In this document: positions 1 through 27,330 of the stretch, piece by piece | Layout: each line of letters opens with the position of its first letter | Numbering within the stretch: position 1 is the stretch's first letter | From: Bugula neritina | Taxonomy: Eukaryota; Bryozoa; Gymnolaemata; Cheilostomatida; Bugulidae | NCBI GenBank assembly: GCA_964035545.1 | Contig: OZ037767.1 | Location: forward strand, 24,819,128 to 24,883,127 | Length of the DNA: 64,000 bases | Reading direction: 5' to 3' | Program-made: the position numbers and the translations under genes | The notes under the pieces: model-generated | Told to the model about the DNA's origin: nothing | The model's database searches: none | Seen by the model: only the letters and a program-made list of their open reading frames with translations

Positions 1-3000
1 CTGTATATGACTACCTCCATCCATCAGATCATGATGAAATGGTGAACCTTCTGCAGGCACATCATCATCACCCGACCATGTCGTATGTCCAAAATACAGG
101 TATCTTCATAGTCTCAATTGTATCTTACAAAATCGACTTTCATATATCTGCACTGTTTATGATGCACTGATCAGGACTACTAGATAAGGCTTTAATATGA
201 AATGGAAGAAATTAGAGTGGTGGAATTTTAATTTTAAAATATGTACCTATCATTATATTTATGCTCATTTGAAAATATTCAAAATTGTTATACAAGTTAC
301 TAAGTATCAAGTTACTTAGTATCAAGTTACTAAGAAATGAAATGAAGTGTTTCCTAAAAGATTTTCCAGATGTGAAAGACCGTGTGGATCAACTAGAATT
401 CCAAGATCGTAAAAAACAGTTGACATTAAATGGAATACCACAAAAATCTGGAGAGAACTTATTACATGCCATGAAAGTTATGAGTGAAAAACTAAAATGC
501 GAACTTCAACCCTACCATGACATAGACTCAATTTTTAGAGTCAAGACATCTGACAAAGTTATAATTAAATTTATTCACGCTCATAAACGTGACAAGTTCT
601 TTGGATCATTTAGAAAAAACCCTCTAAATGCAACAGACTTAGGTTTTAAAGACAACTCTAAGCTCTACATAAATGAAGTGCTGAGCAAACCTCAAGCTGC
701 TCTTTTTCATGAGACTCGCATGTTCAAAAAAGAACATAAATACCGTTTTGCATGGACATCAAACCAAAGAATCTTCCTAAGGAAAGACAGTGATAGTAAT
801 GCAATACAGATCAATTCGACAGATGATTTAGATGACCTCGCTTAAACACATGATTACTCCATATCCTCTGATTTTTAATTTCTGTAACTATATTTTTTTT
901 CAAATTCATGGAAGCACACCTAAACTGTGATCAATACACGCCAGAACAGTTTAGAAATAATATAAAAAATAATTCCAATTCTCTTACTATTTTGAATGTT
1001 AATGTACAAAGCCTTCGTAAAAATTTTGATTCCCTAGAAACATTTATGTTTAGTGTTCCTAAACCTTTTGATGTTGTTTGTATTACTGAAAGTTTTCTTT
1101 ATGATAATGAAGTACATAATTTTCCCATAAATGATTATGTTTTTATAGGTAAGCAGAGACAGAGTAAAGGAGGTGGTGTCGGGGCCTATGTGCGCAGTAG
1201 TGCTGTGGCTGAAGTCAAGGAAAGTCGAGCACTTTTTGCAGGCAGTGAATCTTTACATTTGGAGCTAAAGGGTGGTCTCTTTGGGTGCTTTAGGAGTGGT
1301 CTTCACCTCACAATCATTTACAGGCAACCATCGGCGGACATTGGAGCTTTTCTCTCTGACCTGGAGCAGTACATCAGTTCTTCTAATTTTCCACATCATG
1401 TCATACTAGGTGATATCAATATCGACACTCTTAAATCCGATCCTGTGAGTACATCTTACCTCAACATCCTATCCTGCTCTCATTTTATAAATTCAATTCA
1501 GATTCCTACACGATACAATTCTTGCTTAGATCATATAAATGTTAATTTTTATGATAAATTCTTAACATCTGGAACAATAACAACAAGCATAGCAGATCAC
1601 TTGCCTACTTTTATCAAAATAGAAAATTTAACTAACTATTTTAATATAACTAAATCTACAAACATTAGAAATTATAAGAAAATAAATGAAGAACTATTTT
1701 TGAAAGATCTTTCTAAAGTAGACTGGAACTCCAAAGTATATGCCAAGAAAGATGTGAATTCTAGGTATGACAGTTTCTTTAAAATATTTATGGATTTATG
1801 CAATAAACATGCTCCATTAGTAAAATTCTCAACAAATTGGCCACGCAAACTTAAAACAAATAAAAGACCCTGGATTAGTGTTGAATTAATTAAGCTGATG
1901 AACAAAAGGGATTATGTTTATAGACAATCCTTAAATTCCCCTCTAAACTTGAAACTTAAATTTAAACATAAAACTCTAAAAAATTTAGTTACGAAGAATT
2001 TGCGTAGATCCAAGACTTTATATTTTGAATCTTTTTTTGAAAATACTTCAGATTCTAGTAAATGTTGGAAAGTCATAAACGAACATCTAGGAAAAAATCG
2101 ATCAAAGAGATTAAATGCTCCTAAAAGTTTAACATCTGAAAATATTACACTAACTGAAAATAAGGACATAGCAAACAGTTTTAATAAATACTTTACTTCC
2201 ATAGGAACAACGTTATCAAAGAAATTCACTGACGACAATTTTGATTTTACAGCTCAGAAGTCAGATAAAAAACTTGATGAACAGTTTAGCTTTACAAATA
2301 TTGAAAGCACAGTCATTGAAAGCTTACTTAAAGATGTAAACCCAGCCAAAGCTGCAGGATTAGATTTAGCTCCCACCAACCTAATAAAAATATCTGCATC
2401 TCATCTTTCAAAGCCTTTAGCTTACATTATAAACACAATTATCAATGATGGCGCTTTTCCAAATGAACTAAAAAAAGCTAAAGTTGTTCCTCTACACAAA
2501 AAAGGCATAGCTACTGATGTAAGTAATTACCGCCCAATTTCTATACTACCTGTTTTCAGTAAGATAGCTGAAAAGATTTTAAATAAGCAAATAGTAGATT
2601 TTCTAGAAAGCAAAAATTATTTAACTGATAAGCAGTACGGCTTTAGACGAAATAGAAACACAAATATTGCCTTAATTAATCTAACAAATAAGGTTTTAAA
2701 TGCCATGAACAATGGTAATTCTGTAGCTGGAATTTTCCTCGATTTTAGTAAGGCCTTTGACACAATAAATCATGAAATCTTATTAGCTAAATTAAAAATG
2801 CTCCACTTTTCAAGTCACAGTGTGAAGCTAATTAAAAATTATCTGTCCAATCGTCAACAGTCTACTATTATTAACAACACATATTCTGACTTTATTCATA
2901 TCACATGTGGAGTACCACAAGGATCCATACTTGGTCCCACACTATTCCTAATTTATATAAATGATCTTCCAGATGTAACTATGCATTTAGACCCTATATT

Positions 3001-6000
3001 ATTTGCCGATGATACGAACCTCTTCTTTGAATCAAAAAATCTATTAAACAATATGGACGTCATAAACTGTGAATTAAAGAAAATTGAAAATTGGTGCAAT
3101 AAAAATAAATTAACTGTAAATATGAGTAAAACAAACTATATGATAATCAAAACAGCGCAAAATAAACAAGATTTAAATGGCTTTGCCTTAGAAATGTTTA
3201 ACAAAAAATTAGTGGAAGTAAAATCAACTACCTTCTTAGGTATTATAATAGATTCACATCTTTCTTGGCAACAACATTGCAGCAAACTTTGTCAAAACCT
3301 AAGGCCCTTAGTAGGCTTGATAAGTAAATGTTCCAATCACCTACCTAGAAAAATTCTAATACAAATATATAACTCTTTTGTAAATTCTAAATTAACATAT
3401 TGCCTAGAATCGTGGGGTAATGCAGCAAACATTTATCTTGAACCACTACATTTACTGCAAAAGAAAATACTGAGAATTATATATAAAAAGCATCACCTTT
3501 CCCCATCTAAACCACTGTTTCTTAGTTCTTCAATCATGCCTATTCACACTCTACACAAATTCAAATTAATACTGCTCTCACATAAACTTTACTATTCTCA
3601 ACTAACACATCTCACACATAACTATCCCACAAGATTTTCAGAGTTCAGCCTACAAACTCCTCCATCATCAACTGCTGCAGGTCAACGAAGAGTGGAATTC
3701 CAATGTTCGTCGCTATGGAATAAATTGCCTAGTTCTATTCGTGCTGTGGAGAGGGAGGCTGGTTTCAAACTTGCCCTGAGAGACCATCTAATGGCAAATT
3801 TCCAGATAAAAAAATAATACTTTTTTAAGTTGCTAAAACTTCCAAAAACCTAAACAAAAATCTTATATAACTGTCAACCATTCATGGCTCGGTGCCCCGA
3901 CTAGCTACAGTGCTATTGCGCCATAGGCCCTGTCATTTTGTTTATTTTTTTCTCAATTAATTTTTTCCCGACTATGACAAAATAAAAAACAAACAAACAA
4001 ACAACAACTCAAGCTAACATAATTACTAAAGTGTTTAATAAATTAAATTTAATTAAATAAAAGACTACTGTAGATTATCAGGTACATTTATTTTGTTCAG
4101 CTAGATTTTAATTGTGATATTTTTGTTTAAGATTGTACATCTAGCTCGAGAATGTTTTACTTGTTGCACTATATAAGAAAAAACTATAAGATAATACTTA
4201 CAATACTTTACCTTCTTAGTTAGAGTTAAAGTAAAGAAATTGAATTAACTGATTTGTAAGGTTATATACATGCTGTTCTTCTTAAGCGCAGGTTTGACTA
4301 AAGGTACATATCCTGAAAGAACGTATTTTAAAAAGTTTTGATTACAAAATTCTTTTCAGCTGACCAGTTTGATGTTGCTTTTGCACTGTCCAATGAGAAC
4401 ATTTGCATTCAGTTGCCATGGCTACACTACACTACGCGTTTTAAATAGAAATAGCTTCTCATAAATTGATAAAAAGAAATTTAACAATTAAAACACCTTA
4501 ACAGCTGTTTCATAGTTCAACTAGAATGGAACAACTATTTCATTGTAAACTTTCAACTTAAAAAGATGTGTTATTTTGGGAGAAATTAGTAGCATACCAA
4601 GTTGTCTAATCTTTTCTAACAGCTCCGCCCAAAACATCATTTTTCTCTTCTGTTTTATGAACTTGAACTTTGGTTTTTGCTTTTGAGATACAAACCATTT
4701 TGCATTGCCCTTTTGGTTAGTTTTGCTGCTAACAGGTTAAACTGATGTTTAAGTTATTTCACTGGAGTCTTTACTGACTGAAACACTTCACTTGAGTTAA
4801 ACTCCTAAAAATATTGACTAATTAACTTATAGTAGCTTATTGCAACCTCAACCAAACATTAGTTCGCTGGGTCTTAATTATATTTTTCAAACTATACCAC
4901 TAATCTACAACATTCATCATCAATTATAAAATATTTTTATATCACTTTTTCTCGTTTCGTTGTTGGTAATGTTTTTGGATGCTTTTGGGCAAAGCAGGTC
5001 AATTAGCTACACTGAACTTTTATGAGTAGATAATAGCCTTTGCTTCTTTGTCGAGCAGAACACAGTCTAATTTCTTTCTAGTAGTTTGCAGATCATTAAG
5101 TTTTGACTAATTAAAGATGATTAATAATTACATGGCAATTAATTTTACATGGCATGTTAGAGATTTATATAATAGCTCTATAGCTGCACATATTATGTGC
5201 AGAGTGTATTGATCTCATTACAAAATATTAATTAAAAGTCACAAGAAATTGATGAAGACTGCCACAGTTAAGGGCTTCCGGGTGCCTACTTTAGTACAGC
5301 CTTGACTCAATGTTCGACACAGAATAGAGAAAGAAAAAAGATGTGGAAGTAAACTTCGAGGCCATTTTTACAATCAGAATTCTCTGTTTTAGGTTTAATA
5401 TATGAGAAACAGTTTTCAAGCTTTTTTAAAAAGCTAAAAATGCAAAATGTTTCAAACTTTTCCATGATTTGACTTGTACAAAGTGTAAACTCATTATGCT
5501 GCCGTTAGTTATTTTTATTCCATCATCAAAATCAAAGCCTTTGATGTGTCATTTTAGATATTGAAGTGCCAAAGTCCTTCTTTTTGCGGATGAAATGTGT
5601 TTTAGCAAAGAGAAATGCTGGACTTACAAATGAAGGTTATAAGGTGAATTAAATTTTTAGCTCTGTAAGTTTGTGTCCTAATTTAAGTTGAAAACAATTT
5701 TTTGACAGGTTTTATGTAAGTAATACCTGCACTTGAAAGTTCAAAATTGCTTGTAATGAGTATCAGTTATAAAATATGTATATTATAATTAAACAGCACA
5801 AGTAACACTGACCAATAACCATAAAATTAACGCCATTTTTGCTCAATATTTGATTTAGGTTATACACTGTAGTGGCTACTTGAAGATCAAACTTTTTGGT
5901 TCTGATCTGGCTCCATATGAAGGTTGCTGTCATAACTCAGCTTTGGTATGTGTTGGTATCTACCTGTGTAATTATAAAATATGCTCATTGTAGAATATAT

Positions 6001-8548
6001 AATATACTCAGTATATAATATATATAATATACTTAGCATAGAATTAATAGCTAGTGTAGAAAAGAATAATATATACTCTGTATAGAATAAAATATACTCA
6101 GTGTATATAAATAGAATAAATTTGAAAGTTTTATCCTATAATAGTTATTTACATTAAGAAAATCATGTTTATGTTTCTGTGCAGAAAACATATTACCAAC
6201 TATTTGATGCTGAGTACATAATTTATATGCTTACTTAGACAAAGTCACATGTTTATACCCACAGCTCTGCATAAAAGGACACGATACACTACTTGTACAT
6301 GACTATATTTCAGGTTGCAGTTGGCCATTCCGTCCCCTCCTGTTCTCTCACAGAAATAAAACTATATAACAACATGTTCATGTTCAGAGCCAGCTTAGAC
6401 CTCAAGCTCATATATCTAGATAGCAAGTAAGTTCCAGAAAGTTTTAAAAGGTTATCTTTTACAATATACAACTAATAAAATGTGTGAAAACTGCACTACA
6501 ATTTGTTGAAATGAATTCTGCATTGCTTTTATGCATGTCGGCTGGTCCTTTTTTCCACTGTTGTCTGGTCTATGGGGTAGATACAGCATTTTAGTTTTTC
6601 CCAATTATACTCTGTTTTAACAGAGATTTTTGCCATGCAAAGTTGTTTGGTTTAAAATAAAGCAATAGTATTCCAAACCCTAACACAGAATCAAAAACTA
6701 TGAACTTACAAGTTAAGCTAAGATTTACGTTTTTGCTGAGAGACCTATGGTATTTTTTATGCTGTAAACTTGTCAACTGTCGGGTAATGAGTTATATTCA
6801 TTCAAAGAGATTAGATGTACATAATATGTTTCTAATTTTAGAATGTCAGTGAATAAGAATGTTTCTATTTTTAGAGTGTCAGAGTTGACCGGTTATGAAC
6901 CCCAGGATCTTATTGAGAAGACTCTCTATAACTTTGTGCACACCTCTGAGATGTCATCAATCAGGCTGTCACACCAAACACGTAAAGATTTACACCGTCA
7001 CAATAACTTAACAAATATCTTAATTACCCCCTGGAATCAAAGTTTTACTCAGCATGCTTATAGAAACTATAGTTACTCAAAAATGGTGTTTAGATGAATT
7101 TTGGTTTGCCTCCTTCACAAACGCCATTTCTCTATTTTCAAGATTCAAAATTAATGATAACGATTTATTAAGTAGGCTCTGGGCTGTCTATTTGGGGCAC
7201 AAAACTAACTATAAATTAAAGCTATTACCTAATGCACATTTTAGACCAGGTGCTCTATGACTACCAAACCATGGGTGCTCCTCCAAGTCCCCCCCCCCCC
7301 CCCCCGTAATCTCATAATATGTGCTAGCAATTTCTATTTGCAGTTCTGTTCAAAGGACAGGTAACTACCAAGTATTACAGATTCATGACTAAGTCAGGAG
7401 GATGGGTCTGGATACAGAGTTATGCCACTATCATACACAACAGCCGCTCTAGTAGGCCGCACTGTATAGTCAGCGTCAACTATGTACTCAGGTAAGAGGG
7501 ACAGCAGAGACTGTAACTGTGCAGCAGTAATTATGTTTGACATATTGTGAATATAGTAGGTAACTTCATGATAAGCAACGTAGTAGGCAGCAAATAGCTC
7601 CCAAATATCAACGTACGTTGCACTCACCGTGCCTCAAAATTATATTTTAATATTTTAAACGCCATTAATTTTCGAATTTTGATAAATTTAAAGTAAGTAT
7701 CATGCTTACAGATAAACTTTACTACATTGTGCTGTGCAAAATATATGTGACAAAAAGTGTTGTTAATGTCCTTTATTGCATTGTCTATAGCATCGTGTTG
7801 ATAGAGTTATCAACAGTACAAGTGCTCACTCTTTTGTAATTAGCTTTTTTGACGAAAAATATTACTTTTGAATTTTAGTGAATTCCAATCCAGAGACTTG
7901 CAGTTACACGATGAACAGTTGACCAATCAGAGATCAGATGAAGGCACACTCAAAATCAAACATTCTCGGACGAGAGTTCGCAAATCCCCATACCACCAGC
8001 CTACTTTAGGGAGCTGCCAGATAAACGCACCACAGCTGCAAACTGTAGCTCAGCATGTCACTAATGATCTCAGTATTAGCCCTTTGTGGCAACCACTCAA
8101 CATAAACAAATGGAACTATTCAAGTAGCAAGGGGGTCACTGACTACCCCCAACACTACAGCTCTTATCTAGCAAGTAGGAATCAGCTAGCAATGCAGCCC
8201 GACCAATCACCAGGGGGCAGTAACAGTAGTTGTATTGGTGAGAGTTCCCCCGGCCAGCATACCCCTCACACCATGTCACCATCGTTATCTTCTCACGTAG
8301 ACATCATGTCCTCGTGTTACTGGCCGCCCAGAAATAACTGCATATTTGGGACAGCATTTGATTCTTCTCAGAACACGCCGGAAGAAATCTATAAGGCAGC
8401 GTATGGAACTTATTACCAGCAGCTGGCAGCATCTGCGGCCAGAACTTACGGTCATATCCAGACACCGAGTAAGCTGACAGATTTCTATTACACTAACCCC
8501 TACAGCAGGTTTGCGAGCTCATATACGAGCCCCTTAACTGGTCCATGA
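1..8548 (+). CDS. sim: Single-minded (bHLH-PAS transcription factor), 3' part
   Basis: Nuclear bHLH-PAS transcription factor; SIM proteins dimerise with ARNT/Tango and specify midline and neuroendocrine cells (family knowledge). Exons by splice sites and phase: 1-99 (partial), 5558-5643, 5859-5945, 6314-6426, 6875-6981, 7344-7491, 7879-8548 (stop TGA 8546-8548). About 435 residues are visible. The bHLH and most of PAS-A lie upstream of the window. Diagnostic SIM stretches are [57 protein letters not shown] and [13 protein letters not shown], covering the end of PAS-A, PAS-B and the PAC motif. The last exon encodes a Ser/Gln/Tyr-rich tail of about 220 residues with no recognisable domain, as is usual for the variable SIM C terminus. 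A LINE sits in the 5.5-kb intron after the first visible exon. The exon at 6875 has a duplicated upstream acceptor that would add 11 residues in frame. Confidence 0.93.
285..845 (+). CDS. LINE ORF1 protein, probably 5'-truncated
   Basis: 186 codons to the stop. The body resembles ORF1 proteins of CR1/Jockey-type LINEs: a short heptad-like segment ([17 protein letters not shown]), the [14 protein letters not shown] motif, a central block ending KLYINEVLS, and the closing [20 protein letters not shown] motif. Such proteins bind nucleic acid and chaperone LINE RNA. The first 16 residues come from a local tandem repeat (LLSIK repeated), and family members usually carry a longer coiled coil upstream. 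This copy is therefore likely missing its true N terminus. It lies 64 nt before ORF2. Confidence 0.7.
   Translation: MLYKLLSIKLLSIKLLRNEMKCFLKDFPDVKDRVDQLEFQDRKKQLTLNGIPQKSGENLLHAMKVMSEKLKCELQPYHDIDSIFRVKTSDKVIIKFIHAHKRDKFFGSFRKNPLNATDLGFKDNSKLYINEVLSKPQAALFHETRMFKKEHKYRFAWTSNQRIFLRKDSDSNAIQINSTDDLDDLA
908..3817 (+). CDS. LINE ORF2: endonuclease-reverse transcriptase
   Basis: 969 codons, uninterrupted. The N-terminal apurinic-type endonuclease (about residues 25-235) shows [29 protein letters not shown], the catalytic GDINIDT block, [10 protein letters not shown] and the terminal ADHLPTF block. The reverse transcriptase (about 470-760) shows [61 protein letters not shown] and the catalytic FADDT (near residues 699-703), followed by the thumb motif FLGIIID. 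The C-terminal region (QKKILRI, AAGQRR, SLWNKLP) is the same module seen in the second LINE fragment near 12.6-12.9 kb. No stop or frameshift was found, so the enzyme could be functional. It nicks target DNA and primes reverse transcription of its own RNA. Confidence 0.93.
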   Translation: MEAHLNCDQYTPEQFRNNIKNNSNSLTILNVNVQSLRKNFDSLETFMFSVPKPFDVVCITESFLYDNEVHNFPINDYVFIGKQRQSKGGGVGAYVRSSAVAEVKESRALFAGSESLHLELKGGLFGCFRSGLHLTIIYRQPSADIGAFLSDLEQYISSSNFPHHVILGDINIDTLKSDPVSTSYLNILSCSHFINSIQIPTRYNSCLDHINVNFYDKFLTSGTITTSIADHLPTFIKIENLTNYFNITKSTNIRNYKKINEELFLKDLSKVDWNSKVYAKKDVNSRYDSFFKIFMDLCNKHAPLVKFSTNWPRKLKTNKRPWISVELIKLMNKRDYVYRQSLNSPLNLKLKFKHKTLKNLVTKNLRRSKTLYFESFFENTSDSSKCWKVINEHLGKNRSKRLNAPKSLTSENITLTENKDIANSFNKYFTSIGTTLSKKFTDDNFDFTAQKSDKKLDEQFSFTNIESTVIESLLKDVNPAKAAGLDLAPTNLIKISASHLSKPLAYIINTIINDGAFPNELKKAKVVPLHKKGIATDVSNYRPISILPVFSKIAEKILNKQIVDFLESKNYLTDKQYGFRRNRNTNIALINLTNKVLNAMNNGNSVAGIFLDFSKAFDTINHEILLAKLKMLHFSSHSVKLIKNYLSNRQQSTIINNTYSDFIHITCGVPQGSILGPTLFLIYINDLPDVTMHLDPILFADDTNLFFESKNLLNNMDVINCELKKIENWCNKNKLTVNMSKTNYMIIKTAQNKQDLNGFALEMFNKKLVEVKSTTFLGIIIDSHLSWQQHCSKLCQNLRPLVGLISKCSNHLPRKILIQIYNSFVNSKLTYCLESWGNAANIYLEPLHLLQKKILRIIYKKHHLSPSKPLFLSSSIMPIHTLHKFKLILLSHKLYYSQLTHLTHNYPTRFSEFSLQTPPSSTAAGQRRVEFQCSSLWNKLPSSIRAVEREAGFKLALRDHLMANFQIKK
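4008..5557 (+). other. Rest of single-minded intron, no feature seen
   Basis: About 1.5 kb of AT-rich intron between the LINE tail and the next sim exon. I see no ORF, tandem repeat or recognisable element in it. Confidence 0.6.
7289..7305. repeat. Poly-C tract (17 C)
   Basis: An uninterrupted run of 17 cytosines, 38 nt before the acceptor of the sim exon at 7344. It is striking in an AT-rich sequence and prone to length variation and sequencing error. Confidence 0.9.
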
Positions 8549-11487
8549 GAAGACAACTCTGCGAAAGTTCCACCCAGCAGCTGTTTAAGTCACTTGCCAA
8601 CCTTTAAATACATTTATTTATAATCGACCCAAGAACATGTTTACAACATAGACTCTAGGCTGAAAACAACACGATGCTATATGATAGGTTTGCAGTTGTA
8701 CAAGCATGCAGTCATTTGTTGTGTCCATGCTAAGACAACTCCATAGAACACATAATCATTAACAGAGATCTGACCATGTGATAAACTAAAGCCTATTTGC
8801 AAAGCCTCTTAGCCTAGTCAAACAATGTCAAAATGGTTGGTTGTTATATTTAGCAATTTGATGTACCATAAAATGTAAGCATAATGTTTTCAAATCAAAT
8901 ATTTTATGAGCCTAAAGTATTATTGCAAGGTGCAACAAGTTCATATTGCATAATACCAAAAAGAACTCACAGTATTTATTCTGTTGACTAATTAGTCAGT
9001 ATAGGAGATTTTGATTTTAATAATCGTAAAGTTTTTGAACTTGTTTCTAGTTTTTTGTCGCAAATAAGTATCTGGTAGTAATTTATTTTATGACTTTTTG
9101 TATTAAAATCAAATTTTATACAGTATAGAACAATTTTTTATAAAAATATATTTCAAGTTGTATAAATATTATACCTAGTTTAACAGTACAATTCTATAAT
9201 GGGTTTGTAAAAGCACATGCAGGCGATTTGTTAGAAAATAGATATTGTACCTGTATGTTGATTTACTAATTTAATCAAAATTTTGCATCTGTCAAATATA
9301 TATTTTTCTTTTATAAATACTAATATATTTCTTTTTAAAGATTCATAGATGATAATAGTTGTTACAATACACACACAGACACTTGCTAGTTATGTTGTTA
9401 TGCTTTTTTGCCAATTTAATATGACTGTTTATAATTTTCATATTTTTTTAGTAAAAGAAAGTTGTTGCTATAGTTGCCAGTTTTGATATTTTTCAATACA
9501 TTGACTGAAGGTTCTATAATATCATTTATGGTTTGGTTGTTGGATATGGTAAAGAATGTAATATACTTGCTCTCTGTTGGTGGTGAAACTATTGTCGCAA
9601 TAAAATTATATAAACCTTCATTTTGACAAGACTGGTTTGTCTTTAACCAACAGTTGCAGATGCAAACTTGTAAGATCAACTGTAAATTTTTCAGCAACAT
9701 GGTTATTCAAAAGTATATAATTCAGGTTGCTGCAGTATGCAACACTTGGCAATAGTTGAAATATTGCTGAATTAGATTTCTTTTTACACTTGGCCTAAAT
9801 TTTGACCACAAACAAAATATTTCACAATTTGGAACTCATTATTTGTATGTTGTATAGATATTATTTATCTTGAATAATTTACTTGAATGTTAGTCAACTT
9901 ATTTAAAAAATAGTTTATAATTTCTACTTAAGTCTATAGCTTATTTAAATGATATTTGAAGCACAATATAAATGTTATTTTATTTTGTGGAGAGTAGACA
10001 AAGTGATTTTCTTTTAATTAGACTGTTTGTTGATTATTCAAATTAAATTATTGTTGAAACAGTTGAAACTGTTGGTACTCATACACCAGTATAACTACAC
10101 AACTATAAGTCCATGGCTTGAATTTAATGCAGGCATTGGCATATACTTCATACAAACCTGGTTATGTAATTTTTCTGAACTAGAAAATGTAGTCATATAG
10201 TCAGTCCTATAAATATGATAGCTAAGTTAGTAAGATAAAAATATATTTTGTTAATATAGACTACTCAGCATAATGTTTATAATATTAACAAGCAACACAG
10301 CTCAGCTCTGCTTACAGCAGTTCAACAAAGCGGTTTCTTTATCATTCTTTAGCCACACTTTAATTCTAAATATATTATAATGTTACATTATGTGATTACA
10401 ATAATACAATCATAACTCTAATTATAAAAAAACATTTTCAACAACCAAAATGTAAAGAATGAGAGTAATACATATTTTCAACATCTTTAAAAATTCCTGT
10501 AGCTAAAAAGTTTTGAATTATTATTATTTAAATAAAATCAAATATATTTTTAAACTTAGCTAACCAGAAAACAAGTAAGTATAATATGAATGTTGAAGTT
10601 AATATAGATTGCATAAAAATTTATATCACAAAAAGTTTCAAGTTATTCATGTGTCATGCATATAATATATAGTTAGCTAGTAACATGAAGATTAAAAATA
10701 AAAAATGAAACAAATAAGGAACGTGGTAATATTGCAAATCATGGGATTTTCTCAATACTTACTTCACACTTGTAACTTATTTATCTGTTTATCTGTATAT
10801 GGTCAGCAATGTATTAAAATGTTCAGTTTAAGTTACTTATTTGTTGACTCTGAATTGGTCACAGCTCAAAACATTTCACAGCAGATACACTTGTTCATCG
10901 TTGAGACCTGTAGTTATGCATAATTGGTAATTGAAGTACTTGTCACTGTAGTTTTTAATGTTAACATATAAGCCCAATTTACAACTTTTTCTTTCAAACA
11001 TGTCAGAAAAAACGTATATAAAACAATTCAAGCGCTCCTTTATTACCAAATTGTTGCAGCTCAACATCATGGCACACTTTTTTAATGATCCTTTACACAG
11101 CTTCTCAATATGATACATAGTTTGCCAACTGCTAATTTTCATCTAAGTGTAAACATGAATTATGTTTCATCATCATGCGCAGTTTAACCCGTTAAGTTAG
11201 TTTTATGCAAAACAACATGTAGAAAACCTCCATATAAGTAAAACTATTATATACATTGGTGGAGCACTAGAAAAACCTTATTAATTTAATAAAAAAAGAG
11301 TGTTAGAAACTTTAAATATGCCTATAAGACTCAAGATTGTCTATGTTATAGAAATTATCAGAACCTGAAGCCATTTGGTTTCATCTCACACATCATGTAT
11401 ACAACTTTTTCTACTCTTTTTACATTTTCTAAATGACCTGTTTACATAACCCAACTGTTTTCAGCAGTACCTCATGATGTTTTCTAG
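8549..11487 (+). other. sim 3' UTR and intergenic stretch before the SLC6 gene
   Basis: 2.9 kb, very AT-rich. It presumably contains the sim 3' UTR. Candidate poly(A) signals AATAAA occur at about 10531 and 11288, but I cannot tell which is used. No convincing coding exon was found. The short open frames here lack family resemblance and codon structure. A 5' UTR exon and promoter of the SLC6 gene should also lie here. Confidence 0.5.
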
Positions 11488-11495
11488 GCTTGGCA

Positions 11496-26571
<15,076 letters not shown>

Positions 26572-26702
26572 AGTTGAAGAATAAGCTGTTTTTGTGTATG
26601 CAATCTATATACATATGTATTTACTTGGGAGATGAAACTAGCACTCAACTAGACGTATTAGTTTTATTTTGAATAATTTTAAAATTTGCTTTTCTCATAC
26701 CC

Positions 26703-26708
26703 AATAAA
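26703..26708 (+). terminator. Poly(A) signal of the SLC6 gene
   Basis: AATAAA about 130 nt after the SLC6 stop codon, the first canonical signal downstream. Confidence 0.6.
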
Positions 26709-26956
26709 TTGAGATTTGAGGGCAACAATGTTATATTTTATGAAGCAAAATGTCGGTTAGCCATAGACTGATTTCAAAGAAAAAACCATCTCTCTATTAT
26801 AGGCTAACATCAAGTATTATTAAATTATGTTGGATTGCATGCTGTTGTGTTAACCTTTACTATGGTAGCTGCGAGTGTCTACAGAGCCTGTACAAGTATG
26901 CACAGACCAAAAACATTGGAATAAATTCTCATAAATGGTAAAATGGAATCAGTGAT

Positions 26957-26962
26957 TTTATT
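26957..26962 (-). terminator. Candidate poly(A) signal of TTLL12
   Basis: TTTATT on the plus strand (AATAAA on the minus strand), about 370 nt beyond the TTLL12 stop. The roughly 760-bp interval between the SLC6 and TTLL12 stops contains both genes' 3' UTRs and a purine-rich GA tract (about 27210-27280). I see nothing else in it. Confidence 0.4.
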
Positions 26963-27330
26963 GGTTGCAGTGAGTCCAACAGCAAAGATTTTCATTCATA
27001 GTTGAGTGAAAAGTACAATGCAAATTAATAATGGCTAAAAAAAGGTATAATCATGAAAATATTAAAACAATCTTGAATGTTTCCCTCTGTTTACCGAAAC
27101 ACACGAGCTTTAGCCAAAACTAAATATATTTCTTTTCATAGCCTTCAAAATTCATTCAGCACCAAGTTCATAAGCCATTTCTCAATGTTTGTCTGCTTGA
27201 CAAAAGATGTCAAGAAAGAGAGGGGGCAAAGGGAGAGACAGAAAAAGACAGAGGGGGGTGGAGGTAGAAAGAGATGTAAAATGTAGGACAGTTAAATGAC
27301 GAAAGAGTTGGTAGAAACTATAAGTGGCCC

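Larger units (their letters stand above)
285..4007 (+). mobile_element. Non-LTR retrotransposon (CR1/L2/Jockey-like LINE), nearly complete
   Basis: A LINE inserted in an intron of single-minded, in the same orientation as the host gene. It contains a short ORF1, a 64-nt gap, a complete ORF2, then a 3' UTR of about 170 nt ending in an (AAAC)n tail at about 3986-4007. Tails of short tandem repeats rather than poly(A) are typical of the CR1/L2 group. The 5' end is probably truncated because ORF1 starts abruptly after three copies of a 14-15-nt repeat (about 294-335) that do not look like normal ORF1 sequence. I did not find clear target-site duplications. Clade assignment is by motif style only. 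Confidence 0.85.

Noticed and set aside
9416-11142. Short open frames between single-minded and the SLC6 gene
   Set aside because: No family resemblance, hydrophobic AT-driven composition and no convincing splice partners.
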